A stretch of DNA of 64,000 bases, taken from positions 865,001-929,000 of the forward strand of contig JACSYO010001636.1 in assembly GCA_016806645.1 (NCBI GenBank), given 5' to 3'. This document shows positions 1 to 13,198 of the stretch, piece after piece. The translations under genes were made by a program, and so were the position numbers. How positions within the stretch are numbered: the stretch's first letter is position 1; every line of letters begins with the position of its first letter. The notes under the pieces were generated by a model. That model worked only from the letters and a program-made list of their open reading frames with translations. It was not told the origin of the DNA and made no database searches. Source of the DNA: Ophiodon elongatus. Its lineage: Eukaryota; Chordata; Actinopteri; Perciformes; Hexagrammidae.

Positions 1-3000
1 ATGCTGAAAATGTATAGACATGACACGTAAAATGTCCTTAAAAGTGGCATGTCATTTAGTACAGTGAAAATACCTGAATTCACATTACAGTGTCATTATT
101 TGCCCAGACTCCAGAAGCTAGCCAGTGCTAATTCTAATCAAACACAACTTTACGAATGTGCATTACAGTAGCTAATAAGTTGATCTTGTAATTCATTAGT
201 AATAAATTAGATGACCAACAATCATTTTAAACTGACCTTCCGAGGCCTTTTGGGATGCCAGGGTAGGAGTCCACTTTGTGCTTTTAGTAACTTCCTTCCC
301 TCCTTCCTTCCATTTTGAATCCTCTCCTAGCTTCCTCCTGCTTTCTTTCTTTCTTTGCAACCATTAGCAGATCAGGAGGAAGCTATTCATTACCGCTACT
401 GCGCGTCCATGCTGATGCTCAGATCATATTTCAAACTCATAACAACTTTAGCTGAGAATCGCGCATCCATGGCGAGGAAATGAAGACTTGAAATATGAAA
501 ACACAATCTCCACAGTTCCCGTCATCCGTTTCTCAAACGTTTTTAACGACAAATGTGCAGCGACGAAGAAACGAGCACCGCCGTGAATGTACAATCGGCC
601 CCTCCCGACGTCTGAAGATAAGAAAACAGAGACTTTTCTTTTTGCACTGATAATGATGTTTATGGTGAGATTAGTATTTATAGGCCTTTCATTTGAGTTT
701 TCTCCCAGTGTTGATGGACCGTCACATCTAAATCAATACATAGCATCATGCTGCAACACTTGGAATTGCTGAGCTGAAACTAAATTGACCATATCATACA
801 AAGCTGCTCAGTACTTTAATAGCTGTGGTTTTATGACAGTTGCTGTCCGATGCTGACCCACTTGTTCGTGTCCTCAGGGGATTAGGGGGCTACTGTGCTA
901 GCAATGATGCACGTAAACGGTATCTGCTCTCCCGTGGGAACGGCTTGACATGGCCAGAGGTCAGTGATCTTCATCACGATTCCCTCTCAGATTGTAATCG
1001 ACTTATCGCCTCTCTCATCTCCCCTCCCTCTCCCGCTCCCCCTCTCATCCTCGCCCTTTCATCCAAACTGCACAAGAGACCCGACCGAGCTCGAGACTCA
1101 GAGATAAAATGGCAGAAAGTAATCCCCTGGAAAGAAGGGAGATAAGGAGAGGAACACTGAGGCAAAGCAGGAGATGACAAGATTCCCTCCCTTGTCTCCT
1201 TTTTCCCATGCTAATTGCAGCGTTTGTCCTCCTCTGGGACGGAGGGCCGCGCGCTCGCTGCGACATTTGTGTGAATCATATAGCTTGATGTCTCTGGGGG
1301 GGGGGGAGATTTTCATCAACAAAGAGCTGTTATTCTCCGTTCACGGTTACGCCTTCGTGGGCTTTGATGTGTTGGCGTGCGCATGAATAGGAAGAGAGTG
1401 GAGAGCACACAAAGGGAGAAGAAACGGGAGGGGAGTGGAGACGTTCATGCGCCATCATGCCGTGTCAATTTACACTTCTTTCAAAATGCTTTAAAGGACC
1501 ATTTGAAAGAAGAAGAAAAACAATATGGAAAGTGTCTAACAGGTTAAACCAGAAGTAATGGAAGGGAGATGTGAAGAACGAAAGAAACTAATAAAGTTGT
1601 AAAGCAGAACTTCATTTTTCCCATGAACAATGGGGGAAAGATTACATTTTTTATCTTGTGGGAACAGTATTTTTAATTGTCCATATAAAATATAATTCAG
1701 GCTCAGTATGGTATAGAAAAATGACAATGACAATGCCAGTACCAAAACCAGTACCCTTAAAGGGATGCCCCAATAGAGTACTTCACACGCTACTCGATAT
1801 GATAATCATGTGAATGAAAGCTTGCTGTGTGTCCTACTGGCCAGCTAATTGTCGCCGCACTGCACTAATACGGCGGGATCTATTTTTTGTGAGATTGAAG
1901 TGTGAGTTGACACCTTGTTGGAACAAGGTATTAAGTTGTGGGACCAATATATGTTGTGCACACAAATCTATCATCTGTTGGGGGAAAGATCAATATGTGT
2001 GCACAAGTTATGATATTGTGCACACAGGTTATTTCTGTACAGGGCCGAGGTCCATCCGTTGTGGGCTCAGGTTATTATCTTGTGAAAACAATATTGATTT
2101 GTGCACAAGGTGTTGGTTGGGGGAGTTGTACACGTAGATGTTATTTAGTGGGAAAAAGGTAATCCAAAAGTTACACTGTTTGCACTAGAATGAGATACCT
2201 CATCGTTTGGGTGTGTCCATACTGGGCATTATCTCAGTTGCATCACTCAGATGAAGATGAAACTTCAGGTTGAAGCAACAATAGAGACGATGTTTGTCAA
2301 AAGTTCTCATTTATATTAAGTATAAGCAAAGGTTTCAAGACTGTACACAAGAGTGTCCAAAAGGGGGAATCGTTGTTAACTCAAAGCATTAACAAGACTA
2401 AAATCTTTGAATTATCAATGAGTGTTGCTTTGATTATTGTCAAAATGTGAAACCACAGTGGGAAAAAACCTTCCTTCCAACTCTTCACCCAATTGATTTT
2501 TCAAGGAAATGAAGACAGAGAATAGTGAACTATGACCCGTATCCCCACATGACTATCCAACGGAGCTCATTGACAAAGTGGAATACTATGAAATGTGACT
2601 TTTACAGACATTATTATGGAAATATTTCTGATTTTAAGGTCATGCATTTGCTGCATGACTCCTCCATGACTGCTTTTGTATGTTGGCATCAGTAAGAAAA
2701 GGTGTAGAAGATCAGTTTGCATCCGTGTTCTTGCAGCAACCTTTGCACATGATGAATCGCCCACTTGGGAATATAATTGAAGAGTGACTTCAAAGAGAAA
2801 CTCATACAAGTCACGCTGTCTTCGTGTTTAACACTGGGTGGTGGTCCCTTGAGTGATGTCAGCATGATGACAACCCTGGCCAGTGCAGCACTAAAAGGCC
2901 ACACTTGTTGCGAGTGGGACGGAGCGGTAAAGAAGCAGTACAATCAATTTAGATCAGGCGAGGAAACCGGGGAACTGCCCTAGAGGGGAATTCAGACCAA

Positions 3001-4294
3001 GAGGAAAAATAATCAAGAGGCATAAGAAAACATTCCTGCCCATCAGATGCAAAGCCCCCGTGCTGCTCTCCGCCTCAGACTCCGTTAATTCCTCCTCAGC
3101 CTCCTCCTTTCCCTCCTGCCATGGTCCACTTCATCACAAGCATCATAGTGAATATGAAATATGCCTCATATGAATGATTGCTGCTTGGATTCGCGCATAT
3201 TGAACACTCAATATCTGTAATATCCTCCAATATCATTATCTTCCTCCACACCCGTGAACTAATCTCTATCATAGTTTGCGGAGCGACTCAGATCGGAGAA
3301 AAAGATAGAGTCAATAAAGAGATGAGTATAATAATAAAGGCTGTGATTAATAACAGGCGCTTTATCTCTCTCCATCACTCCCTCTTTCTGCCGCGGTTCA
3401 GATTCATTCATTTTAGAGTGCTTTGTTGGCACAGAGAGATTTTCCATTCACTCCTAAGGAAGGTATAAAATGTGGACAAAAGTGTGGAGACAACAAAAGA
3501 CTTCATAGACAGGAAGATAATTCTGCTCCGAAATATATCGTCCATATCTACAAACACCGTCGCTTGGTCAGAGCCCATCGGCGTCTGATACCGACGCACA
3601 GAGGCACCGTTGAGACACACCAGGCTTTGAACTAACTAATAAACACATCTGCTTAAGTATTACATGCAAAGAGCAATTTGACGGGTTTGGAGTGAAAATG
3701 TGTTCACTGGTCATGTTTCGTAAAAAGCATCCCCATATAATTTCTAAACATACATTTTTAAATGTATGTATAAGTAAGAAACGTTGATGTTTTATAATAT
3801 ATTCTCAGATGTAACATAAAATACATTTGAAGTCGATTGATATATTTTAATATAATACTATAATGTATTTTATATATATATATTTCATTTAGCATACTGC
3901 ATATTTGTTCAGTTCATTGAAGCAATGTTTTGAGTAAATCCCGGATTACTCTGACACACAAACCAATAGCTCCCATTTTGTATTTATTTGCCAACTACCC
4001 AACAAGCTAATTTGGTCACCAAGGGAACTGACTTTGTAGCATCTACTAGCCTCTGCTGTGTTTATTAGTCAGTGTGTAAATCAGAAGATATGGTTGACTA
4101 ATAGTCACTATGGTTACTCAGCTAACACCCTAAAACTTCATTTTCAGCCAAAAGAAGCAAGAAATGACCAATGTTTATTGAAGTTATTTATGTTTTATGT
4201 CAAGAGCTGACAGTCATATCCAGAAAGTTACTGAAAGCCCTTTTCAAATAATTTCTCTTTCCCACTCCCTTCTTCTCTGTCTATGCCTGAACAG
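1..4294 (+). other. chst11: chst11 intron (3' part), no gene recognised
   Basis: This is the intron upstream of the first visible chst11 coding exon, inferred because that exon opens with a splice acceptor rather than a start codon. It holds short pyrimidine-rich tetranucleotide runs near 295-356, a G-run near 1297 and AT-rich stretches near 3740-3900. Open frames here are short and match no protein I know. The exon(s) for the cytosolic tail, membrane anchor and stem of CHST11 must lie upstream of the window. Confidence 0.75.
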
Positions 4295-4524
4295 CCGGAG
4301 TTGTCTGGAGCAGCCGTGCTCCACCAGACCAGGCGGGATCAGGTGGTGGATGCCTGTCGAGTCTACAGTGCATCCAGCCGTAAGCGCAGAGTCCTGACAC
4401 CTGGAGACCTCAAACACCTCGTGGTGGACGAGGACCACGAACTCATCTACTGCTACGTTCCCAAGGTGGCCTGTACCAACTGGAAACGCGTCATGATGGT
4501 GCTCACAGGCCGGGGCAAATACAG
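4295..4524 (+). CDS. chst11: chst11 internal coding exon (PAPS 5'-phosphosulfate-binding part)
   Basis: Carbohydrate sulfotransferase 11 (chondroitin 4-O-sulfotransferase 1) moves sulfate from PAPS to C4 of GalNAc in chondroitin, in the Golgi lumen. The exon is 230 nt: 76 codons plus two bases. It follows a pyrimidine-rich acceptor ending in AACAG and stops at a CAG|GTCAGT donor. The translation contains AVLHQTRRDQ, RKRRVLTPGDLKHLVV and then CYVPKVACTNWKR. The last is the 5'-phosphosulfate-binding loop of the Sulfotransfer_2 family, and the match to vertebrate CHST11 as I remember it is near-complete. The reading frame opens at phase 0, so an upstream exon must supply about 68 residues: short tail, signal anchor and stem. 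CHST12 and CHST13 are the alternatives, but the DEDHELIYCYVPKVACTNWKR context fits CHST11 best. The ATG at 4283 lies in the acceptor region and is not the start. Confidence 0.95.
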
Positions 4525-4717
4525 GTCAGTACTAGGGGCCATTCCCCTTCTAAATGTACTGCTTTGAGATTGACAGATAGGAAGCAATATGCACAGATCA
4601 TGTGTTGTTGGATGTGGTCACATTCTTGCAGTTTGCTCTCATTACAGTGGAAGTTAATTCGAGGACATAATGCATATTGGTTTTTTTGCTCACTGTCCAA
4701 ATGCCTCTCTTCCATAG
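4525..4717 (+). other. chst11: chst11 last intron (193 bp)
   Basis: A short GT-AG intron. The donor is GTCAGT and the acceptor is a pyrimidine-rich tract ending in CCATAG. Removing it joins AG to T, making an AGT serine codon and giving GKY-S-DPMDIP, which matches the family across the junction. Confidence 0.93.
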
Positions 4718-5342
4718 TGACCCAATGGATATCCCTTCCAATGAAGCCCACATCCCTTCCAACCTGAAGACGCTGAACCAGTACAGTATTGCTGAGATCA
4801 ACCACCGCCTCAAGAACTACCTCAAGTTCCTCTTTGTTCGCGAGCCCTTCGAGAGGCTGGTCTCCGCATACCGCAACAAGTTCACCCTCAAGTACAACTC
4901 GTCCTTCCACAAGCGCTTCGGCACCCGCATCATCCGCCGCTACCGCAAGAACGCCACGCAGGACGCCCTGCTCAACGGCGCTGATGTCAAATTCAAGGAA
5001 TTCGCAGAGTACCTGGTGGATCCGGCAACGCAGCGTGACGGCCCACTCAACGAGCACTGGCAGACCGTCTACCAACTTTGTCACCCATGTCACATCCACT
5101 ACGACCTGGTGGGCAAGTACGAGACGCTGGAAGAGGACGCTAACTACGTGTTGCGGTTGGTGGGCATTGGCGACTCCTTGCGCTTCCCAAGCTATGCCAA
5201 GTCCACTCGCACCACAGATGCAATGACGGCCCAGTTCTTCAGCAATATCAGCACCCAGCAGCAGATCCAGCTCTACCAGCTTTACAAGTTGGACTTCCTC
5301 ATGTTCAACTACTCCACACCCAGCTACCTCAGGCTGGACTGA
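4718..5342 (+). CDS. chst11: chst11 terminal coding exon (catalytic domain, 3'-phosphate site, C-terminus)
   Basis: Terminal coding exon: one base completing the split serine codon, then 207 codons and TGA at 5340-5342. It carries most of the sulfotransferase domain. FLFVREPFERLVSAYRNKF is the 3'-phosphate-binding segment for PAPS, with the conserved Arg and Ser of the RxxxxRLVSAY pattern. HWQTVY, CHPCHIHYDLVGKYETLEED, KSTRTTD and the C-terminal YKLDFLMFNYS follow in the usual CHST11 order. Four N-glycosylation sequons (NSS, NAT, NIS, NYS) fit a Golgi-lumenal domain. With the previous exon, about 284 of an expected ~350 residues are present, with no frameshift or internal stop. Third positions are strongly GC-biased compared with the AT-rich flanks. 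The long reverse-strand frame across this exon is its antisense shadow. Confidence 0.96.
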
Positions 5343-6225
5343 TGGAGGGCAGAGCTGGGACTCTGAGAATGGCTGCCTTGTTTAAGGAGAGGCAACAAAG
5401 TGAGTGGAGGGATTTTTTTGGAGGCAAACTTGATTTTTTTAAAAACTGTTGTCGTAACTTGCAGGCGTGGGGTCTGAATTAGACATATAAGAAGGTGCTG
5501 AAAGAGAGAAAGGTAATGCGTGCTTGTCTGGGCATAAGGGTGAGGATGTCCAATCAACTCTGTGTGATACAGAGAGCGCTGGTTGGAAATGTGGGCTAAA
5601 TGGACCAAATGCATGCAAAGACTAAAAAGTGTGGGTGAAGCAGGTCTTCAAGGTGTTTTAAAAAGGGGAACCTATCCTCGGAGGACGGACCTGAAGAGGG
5701 ATTCTCCTGATGATGTCCCCTACTTGTTTAAACAAACTGCTGACAAATTAGGCTGCTTCAGATTCTACAAAGCAAACAGCGGCCTCGCACGCGCCCTGAC
5801 CCCAACGCATCGTGGGAGCTAAGCTTGTCTCCCCCTTCCCCCCTGATCAGTAGAGAAACTCCGTCAAATTGTAAAACACTGTTCATTTCCTCGCCGCTCT
5901 GTCAGCGCGGTGTGTTAGCACCCGTCACCCTTGACCCACGTAGATCCATACATTTCAGAGGGAAACCGACTCAGCACCGCCGCAAGGACGCCCTGTAATA
6001 GATGGCTACCAGCTTAACTCTCAAGACCTCTACAACTGTAGTCATAACGATATGGCCTTCAGCCAACAGTTTTAACGAAACAAGTTGTCACTGGTCTCTA
6101 TAATTATGATGTTGGCAGAGAGGACCTTTTGTGTAACACCTTGAGGACCACGAGAAAGACGGAGACTCCTGCTGCGGCGGTGAAGTGTGGAAGTGCTTAA
6201 TAAATTATTGCCTGTGACACCGAGC
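5343..6225 (+). other. chst11: chst11 3' UTR (probable extent)
   Basis: Sequence after the stop codon with no coding signal. It is inferred to be 3' UTR up to the first well-placed AATAAA at 6199-6204. The mammalian gene has a long 3' UTR, so transcription could continue further. The end is a guess without transcript data. Confidence 0.5.
6199..6204 (+). terminator. chst11: candidate chst11 polyadenylation signal AATAAA
   Basis: A canonical AATAAA hexamer about 860 bp after the stop codon, followed by a modestly T/G-rich stretch (ATTATTGCCTGTG). It is the first clear signal on the sense strand. In an AT-rich genome such hexamers also occur by chance. Confidence 0.35.
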
Positions 6226-7691
6226 ATCCTTAACACTTTGAGCTACAGGAAGTCGCTAGAACGGTACAGCGATTGGGCGCTCAAGCTGGGAGTGAGAAGT
6301 CTGCGCAGAAAGTCTGAGCTGAAAGATAAGAGACAGCCTATATGGTTGTGGAAGGGTTAAAGACACTGGATCTTATAACCCTGCCCTGCTGTGCCCCACC
6401 TGGCCCCGCCCAGGGGCTCAGTGGACACACCCAGGGACACACCCACAAAAGCCCCTGCTCAGACGACCAAACATGTCTTTCAGTAAATTAAGATGACCCT
6501 TTTATTTCTATGCTTATTTTGGTTTGTAATGTTTTATTAAGCATTGCTGCGAGCAGCAATAACAGATTATTTAATTAGCTGCGTTAAAGAGAGAAAGATT
6601 TAATTTCTTTTTTTTTTCATGTTCCGATAAATATTTTAGGAAATGTTTTAAAGTTAAACTGTTGTCAGTGTTCTGTCATGTTGCTTTCTTTCTTCACAAC
6701 TTGCCTCCGATACGCATTTTCATTTCTGAAGGTCGAGCGGTGCGTTTTTAGCCCATGGCTTTGTCCTTCTGTGTCTGAGATCATCAGAGATTTACGAGTT
6801 CTTCTTCCCCATTTCCCATTGTCAAACACTTGGTGCCAAAATGGCTGCGAGAGCCTCAGAGATCCACACTGAAGTGTGTTCAGCGCACATCATTGCCGTT
6901 AAGCCAATTCATGGTGAGACCCCCCCCCCCCTCCACACCCAACCTCCCCAACCACAACACGAGACCTAGCTGTTACTCTCAGTGTACATATCAACAAATC
7001 TACTGCCCGCATCATAGAATCAGAGACTGTATCTCATACTGTAATGTGATTAATGTTAGCAATGCAGAGCAATGTCAAGGTTAATAACTGCACTCTCCAT
7101 CACGCTGTGGATTGGATTACAGGCTGTAAGTACCATACAGGAGGGAGGGAGTGAGGGAGAGAGAGAGGGGGGAGTCATTTTGTTTTTTACCTCTTTGTAA
7201 ATTCTAAACCACTCTAGCTTCAAGTCAAAGGGAAGGTTTTTTGGGGATAAGCTGCACCTCTTTGTTGCACTTGACTGAACCAGAAATAATATTTTCCTAT
7301 GCAGTCCGCTAGACTGAGTTACATAAAGTTTTGACCATCATTCCTGCTGGTATTGATAACATTTGACTCACCAGATTCAGTGTAGAGAGGTTGCTTATGC
7401 TGTGATACCCCTAGACAAGGCTGGATTAGCAAATGGTGAAGCAGATCTGTGGCAATATTCACGAACTAAAGCACAATATTAACTGGCATGATTTGGGCCT
7501 TGAAGTGGGTCCTTCTTTACTCGATCTCGAGGCCCTGACTTGTAGTGGGTCCTTGTCATAATCTAGTGTTAAGACCTGCATTTTTGCACTTATATGGCAA
7601 AAAGAACTGGTAATTGCTATGTGTGCTAGACCTTTAGGGTCCCCCACAGTCCAAGGTTCATTGTGTGGAAATACAGAAATAAGCACGACTA

Positions 7692-7772
7692 AAGCACAAT
7701 GTCAGCTGGGATTGGCTCCAGCCACCGCAACCCTCTAAAAAGGAAAAGGGGGTTTAACTAATGGATGGATGA
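7692..7772 (+). repeat. LINE/SINE-type tail with GGATGGAT end
   Basis: The pattern GCTGGGATTGGCTCCAGCC, then ACCCTCTAAAAAGG, then ATGGATGGATGAT is the familiar 3' end of an abundant fish retroelement whose tail is a run of GGAT units. Only the tail is visible, as in a 5'-truncated insertion. The family is assigned from memory of the pattern. Confidence 0.6.
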
Positions 7773-8221
7773 TAAAGGCCTTAAGATGGGTCCTGGTTTA
7801 TTTTGAGACCCTGTAAAGTCAAGTCAAGGCCATCCATATGGCCCGTTATAACACATTTGTCTCTGAGGGATTCAAAATAAGTATAACGTGCAGTACGACG
7901 CTGTAGACCCTCAATTAAGAAAATGAAAAACTCCCCAAAAAAGCAACCAAACAAACAACAGAGAAGGAAGCCATCTTCCAGGACGGACAGTCATACAATA
8001 TGTGCTGTGTGTACATAGTAGAGAGAAGTAGCAGTAGTTAAATACAAAGAACCAAAATCTGATGTTATATAAATTAAGTACATAATGTACAGCATTAAAA
8101 ATGAAAAAGTGTAATAAGTGAAAGAGTCTTGAATCCTTTACTACTATACTACTACTAATGTGCTTACATGGTGCAAATGCTTCAACTAATTAGCAATCCT
8201 GAGGCCGCGTAATATCCAACA

Positions 8222-8600
8222 CATTCTCATTACCAACTCATGAAATATGGCAGCTTGGTCTGGCCCCACGCTTCAAACTACGGTGCGCCTACGTACACCC
8301 CCAGTGTTGGTTTTGTGAGTGTTGTTGCATGCATACACTGTCTTTTCAAAAGAAACTTCCATTTATGGAAACCACTTTGGTTAGGTTTAGGGAAAGATAG
8401 TAGTTTAAGTAGGCCACGTTAAGTAAGTATGTAAGTGCGTTACATAAATTAAGTACATAACTTAAAATAAGTCAATGTTGACTAATGGGTTCACATGGGA
8501 GACGCATACCTGTCTCCTGGGTGAAAGTCCTGTGTTTTTTGACCCATCCATCCACCACACCTCCCTACACAGACTTCATTGCTGTTTACACTATGCCACC
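8222..8600 (+). repeat. dispersed fish repeat (GGTTAGGTTTAGG type), unclassified
   Basis: Contains the ACCACTTTGGTTAGGTTTAGGG phrase and a later CTGTCTCCTGGGTGAAAGTCC phrase, which I recall together from dispersed repeats in many percomorph genomes. No open frame of note. Class and exact ends cannot be settled from one copy. Confidence 0.4.
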
Positions 8601-10024
8601 TAACCTTTACCCCGCTGTAATATTCCAGCATAGGAATACTGTACACAGTGCACATAGAGGGGGAAAGATGAAGGGGTCAAAGGGGCCTCGGTTTTGCTCC
8701 GCGGCCACCTAGCAGGTTTTTCCGGCCCTGCTGCTCGACGAAACTTTATGAAAGGAAAAAAAGATAAAATCTCTTGCTCCAGCATGAAAAGTTATTAGGC
8801 TACAATTAAATTAAATCTATTAACTGTCTGTTGTAAATAATGTAAAGTCACGTACATTCAGCTCTGCAATGCAGGGGATGTTTTTAATGGACAATTTGTC
8901 TCGAGTTTTTACTTCCAAATTGATGTTTATGTAAACTGTAGCCTACTTGTGTAACTGATAGCTCTTACTGCAATTTCAGGTTTTGTCTGGTGGCGACTCC
9001 ATGTCTCTGGTGAGTGAAATGTCAGCGTAACTGATAGATGTGATAACTAAATCTTAGATAATAAATAGACATTTCCTTCAGGACACAGTCATGTTTTAGC
9101 TGCAAGCCTCTCGTGTTAAAGTATTATTACTGTAATGTGTGCACATGCCCGTGTGAGAGGGTTATAATGAGAGACCAGCCTTATTTGTCTTTGTTATTTT
9201 TTTTCACCCCCACACAGACATCTGGCTCTAATAAAGGAGAAAAGCTTCGGGCCTGGCCTTGTAACCTTGGCCGCCCGCCCTCCCGCACAAACAATGCCCC
9301 CCCCCCCTCCCTCCCCAGGTCAGGAGTGCAAAAATACACACAGAAATCGGCTTGCACATTAGCTCTCCTGCTGATGTTGATGCCACGCAGCATCTTACTC
9401 AGCAGTTGTGAGCAGAGGCACGGGCAGGCAGCAGCCCTCCATTCTAACACCCTGACGGAGCCTCGGCTTAAACTGCTCATTTAGCCTCCAGATTGGAAGA
9501 CGAACGATACACAAAGGACCTCTTAGGCTGCAAGCGAGCCATTACAGAAGCCTCTCCTTTCGCCTCCCCCGCCTCACTCCAAAAGTGGCCTCTGTATATA
9601 TAAAGTCAGTGTCGGTGATCCCTACCGTCCGTGTGGTAAAAGCACAGTCTGCTTAAGTAAACAGAGCTGGCGAAATATCCCCACGGGTAGCGAGCACCTA
9701 GAGGCCCTTTCTGTCTTTCTGCCACAGTCCCAGTGCTTTTGTCCCTATTCTTAACTCCTCAGTCTGCAGCAGCCTGTTCACTGCCCAGCTGTCTCCTACC
9801 GTAGGAGTGTTTATATTTCAGTCAAGCCAACGGCTATATTTATGTTGTTTTTGAACGATGTCTATTATTAGACTGAACTGCGCATTTGCTGAGAGGAACA
9901 CAGGAAGGCTTCTTAACATATCTGAGAAAGTTTCTGTGCTTATATTATTATTGTATTATTTATGCAGGGTTGACATATTTTAGATACAGCATAGGGTCAT
10001 TGCAGGTAAATATCAATATCAATT

Positions 10025-10200
10025 AAGGAGATAGCTGGACAATTTGGGAGATACACTTATTTGCTGCCTTGGTGAGAAGATCAGATTATCTGTCATACAT
10101 GGAGCTCCAGCCAGCGGCCGGTTAGCTTAGCTCAGTATGAAAAGTGGAAACATGGGGAAACACCTAGCCGGGCTAGGTCCAAAGCTAACAAGTCTCAGTT
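10025..10200 (+). repeat. SINE-like repeat with TTAGCTTAGC core
   Basis: The run from GGAGATAGCTGG through GCCGGTTAGCTTAGCTCAG to GGAAACACCTAGCC matches a short, very common teleost repeat. Related fragments lie at about 16.48-16.56 kb (reverse) and 50.2-50.32 kb (forward) in this window, which supports its being dispersed. Confidence 0.5.
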
Positions 10201-10554
10201 TGCGCATTGTATCTGTACTTATATATAAACCTGGATGGCAGAAGTGGACGTTCGAGCAGCGGTTGAGGTTGCTTTTGTTAACACTGCCTATCACTATACT
10301 ATTATGCGATATTCTCATTAGTACCTTTATATTGGGTTAATTTAACAGTCTGTAAAGATATGCTACCACAAACGCTAGCTAGCTAGCCAGCTACCAGCGG
10401 TGATTGTCATTTCTGGTAAGTGCACAACAGCTGTGTTTAATTTGAGAAGTCAAAATTCACGCACTACGCAAGTTAGTACACAGTGTATAAAATGGAAGTG
10501 TACTAACGGAAGTATCTCAATTAAGACACAGCATATAGAGTATAGAGCCAAGCT

Positions 10555-10755
10555 AGCAGCTAAGCATGTGCTAGCATGCACACAATGATACTGCTAAAAT
10601 GTTGATGTCTAGCTTCCCCATCTTAGTTTAGGGCGCTAGCATGCTCACATTTGTTGATTAGCACTCAATGCAAAGTAGGCCTACGGCTGAGACTGATAAG
10701 AAATTTAGCAAACCTAAGTACTGGGCAGTCTTTATGCTAAGCTAAGGTCAGTGGC
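10555..10755 (+). repeat. GCTAGCATGC-type dispersed repeat
   Basis: Shows the GCTAGCATGCTCACATTTG...TTAGCACT pattern common in fish intergenic DNA. A reverse-oriented relative (AGCATGTTAGCATGCTG) lies at about 33.05-33.15 kb. Confidence 0.4.
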
Positions 10756-12959
10756 TGCTAGCTGTGTGGTATCGATCTCTCATCTAACTCAGCGAGAAAT
10801 CAAAGTGTATTGCCCCGAAATGTCAAACTACTCTAATGAAGGGCAGAAGACAAAAGGTTTGTACAGTTTGGTGGGTTTATTTTGGTTCTTTTTGGCACCA
10901 AAAATATTGAAAACAAATCGTATCTCATATCTCATATCATCAGTACAGAGGGATAAAGCCATTTTTTGTCACGCTCCCTCCTTCTCTGCCTACTTCATTT
11001 CTAACATATCTATATATTCCCAACACGGGATGTTTTTGTCAAGTGTAGATATGATGTCATTCATTCTGCTGTTGCTTTTGAGCTGTCATGTCCGGATGGA
11101 TTAGTGCTCTGGTTGCCTCACACACTTACAGACACACACAAATCACACACTAGGTTGTTTGAGGCACTATTGCTCCTCTGTGCCTTTCATTCACAGCAAT
11201 GCAGGGCAAAGATTCAGAGCTCCTTCTCTCCGTGGTCTCCCGGGCCTTCCTCCAGACTGACACACACACACAGTGAATATTCATTCTTTTTTCCGAGCGT
11301 CAACCCACAACTCCAGTGTCTGCCAGCATGACAGATGGTTCGGCTTCTCACTGTGCTATTTCACACACTTTGCTGTTGTAAGTTATTAACATTAACAGAA
11401 AACCATTTGGACAAAGATTGCCTGCCTATGTGCGCTCCTACACTGCATTATATATTTGGGTTCAGATTTTGGATTAGCCCGATGACTTCATGGCACAAAA
11501 AGGAACCGTTTTAAGTTTTTTATAGTGCAAAACTTTATTCAAGCTGCACTGAACTATTTTGGATGTCAGAAGCTTTTTTGGGGCATTAACCCTCCTTTTG
11601 GAGGAGACAAGCTCCAACACCTACTTTGCAACAGGAAATTCAATTTGAGGAAATGCAGCACAACATTCGTTTTTTATCATTCACACTCCTTAAAATTCAC
11701 TTCTCACATGGCAAAGTCCTCACTACAGTATTTACACACATACACGCACTCACTGCGATAACGCAGAGCTGAGCACCATGCAGAGGCCCATGTGACTGCA
11801 TCAGAGAGGAGCTCTAATTCTCCTGCTGCTTCTGCTCTGTCAACAATTCTTTCTTTTTAGGTAGAAATCACGTAAATGATCCAGCAGATTTAATGGCAAT
11901 CGTTTCTATCAGTGATGGTAACATTGTGGCCACCAGAGTAACTGCTGCGATGTGGAAACCTGCCAGTATCGCTGCAATGTCACTAATAATCAGGAGGCGA
12001 TTTGTTCATTTTCAACAGACAGGTTGGGGATGTAGTTTAGAGCATATTATAGACCTAGGATGAAACTGGCAGAAGGGCAGGAAAAGTCATAGATTCTAAC
12101 CTGCACAAACCTCAGTAAGATAAAGGATCGATGAGTCAGGCAGACTAGACTAACATCTCCTGTCCATGCACTCTCCCTGCTACTGGGAGATGGAGGCGTG
12201 GCGGCAGGTTAACAAGGTTATGAATCCCACTGCTTTTTTAGGATTGGCCATAAGTCCATGCTCGCAGAGGCACCGGGTAACCTGATTTGTTGCGGTACTG
12301 TTCCCTCACCAATGAGCTATCCTCATTCCCACTCGAGGTTAATGCCTAACCTTAACCTTAACCTTAACCCCCCCCCCCCTCCCAACCCACCTACCCTCAA
12401 ATCTCATACTGACAGACAAGCTGTGTTTGTGCACAACTATGGCAAGCACTTAAGGTTAAAGTCAATCTCCAAAGTCAGTATAAAAATAGTTTGGTTTCCA
12501 GAACTTTGCATCAGCACTCACGTTGAGCGATTCAGATGGATCTCATTATCGCGCCCACTGGCGGCTATTTCAGCCCGTTGCAGAAACGGGATAAAGAACG
12601 GGGGTGTCGTCTCCCCACAGAGTGAGCCAGCTGCTTCACTGAAACCAACAGGCTTTCTACCTTTCTTTCTTTCTTGTGCGAAGAATGTGCCAACTGGAAC
12701 ACATTCCAGTCATTGTCTTAAGTTTCTTCAATCCTCAGATAGCTTAGTGTGTGAGCGCTTATCTCACATTTGGTCCACATCGGCGTGTCCACCCCCCCCC
12801 CTCCCCCGCTGGGTGTCACGTGTTTACGCGTCGCCCTGACATCTTGTACAGTCCTCCTTCAGTGAGCAGAGATCACGCACCCTCTGCTCTCCCGAGTGTT
12901 TCCTAGCGGCCTCATGTTCCACCAGATGGTGTGGGTGTTGTACTGTTGCCTGTACAGTA

Positions 12960-12964
12960 ATGTG

Positions 12965-13004
<40 letters not shown>
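12960..13004 (+). repeat. (GT)n microsatellite
   Basis: About 45 bp of nearly pure GT repeat with one CG interruption near its start. Confidence 0.95.
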
Positions 13005-13007
<3 letters not shown>

Positions 13008-13120
13008 CCCTTTGGAGGGTGAGTCTTAAATCAGCCGTGTCTGTTTCTGGATTTATACCATGTCATCAGCATTTTTCACCATCATGCGTATGTGGAGCGG
13101 CCGGATGATGGCGGCATCAT

Positions 13121-13198
13121 GGTGTGTGTGTTTGTGTGTGTGGGTGTGTGCATGTGTGCGTGTGTGTGAGGTTGTGTGTGTGTGTGTGTGTGTGCGTG
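13121..13198 (+). repeat. imperfect (GT)n microsatellite
   Basis: About 78 bp of GT repeat broken by TTTG, GGG, CAT and GAGG interruptions. It is an old, decaying tract. Confidence 0.9.

Noticed and set aside
4503..5099. 198-codon open frame on the reverse strand
   Set aside because: It lies opposite the chst11 terminal exon. The GC-rich codon use of that exon explains the open antisense frame.
12345..12370. Telomere-like CCTTAA repeats
   Set aside because: The unit is CCTTAA, not the vertebrate CCCTAA, and only about three copies are present.
12258..12839. 193-codon open frame on the + strand
   Set aside because: It runs through a poly-C tract and a pyrimidine run, has no recognisable domain, and no splice or homology support.
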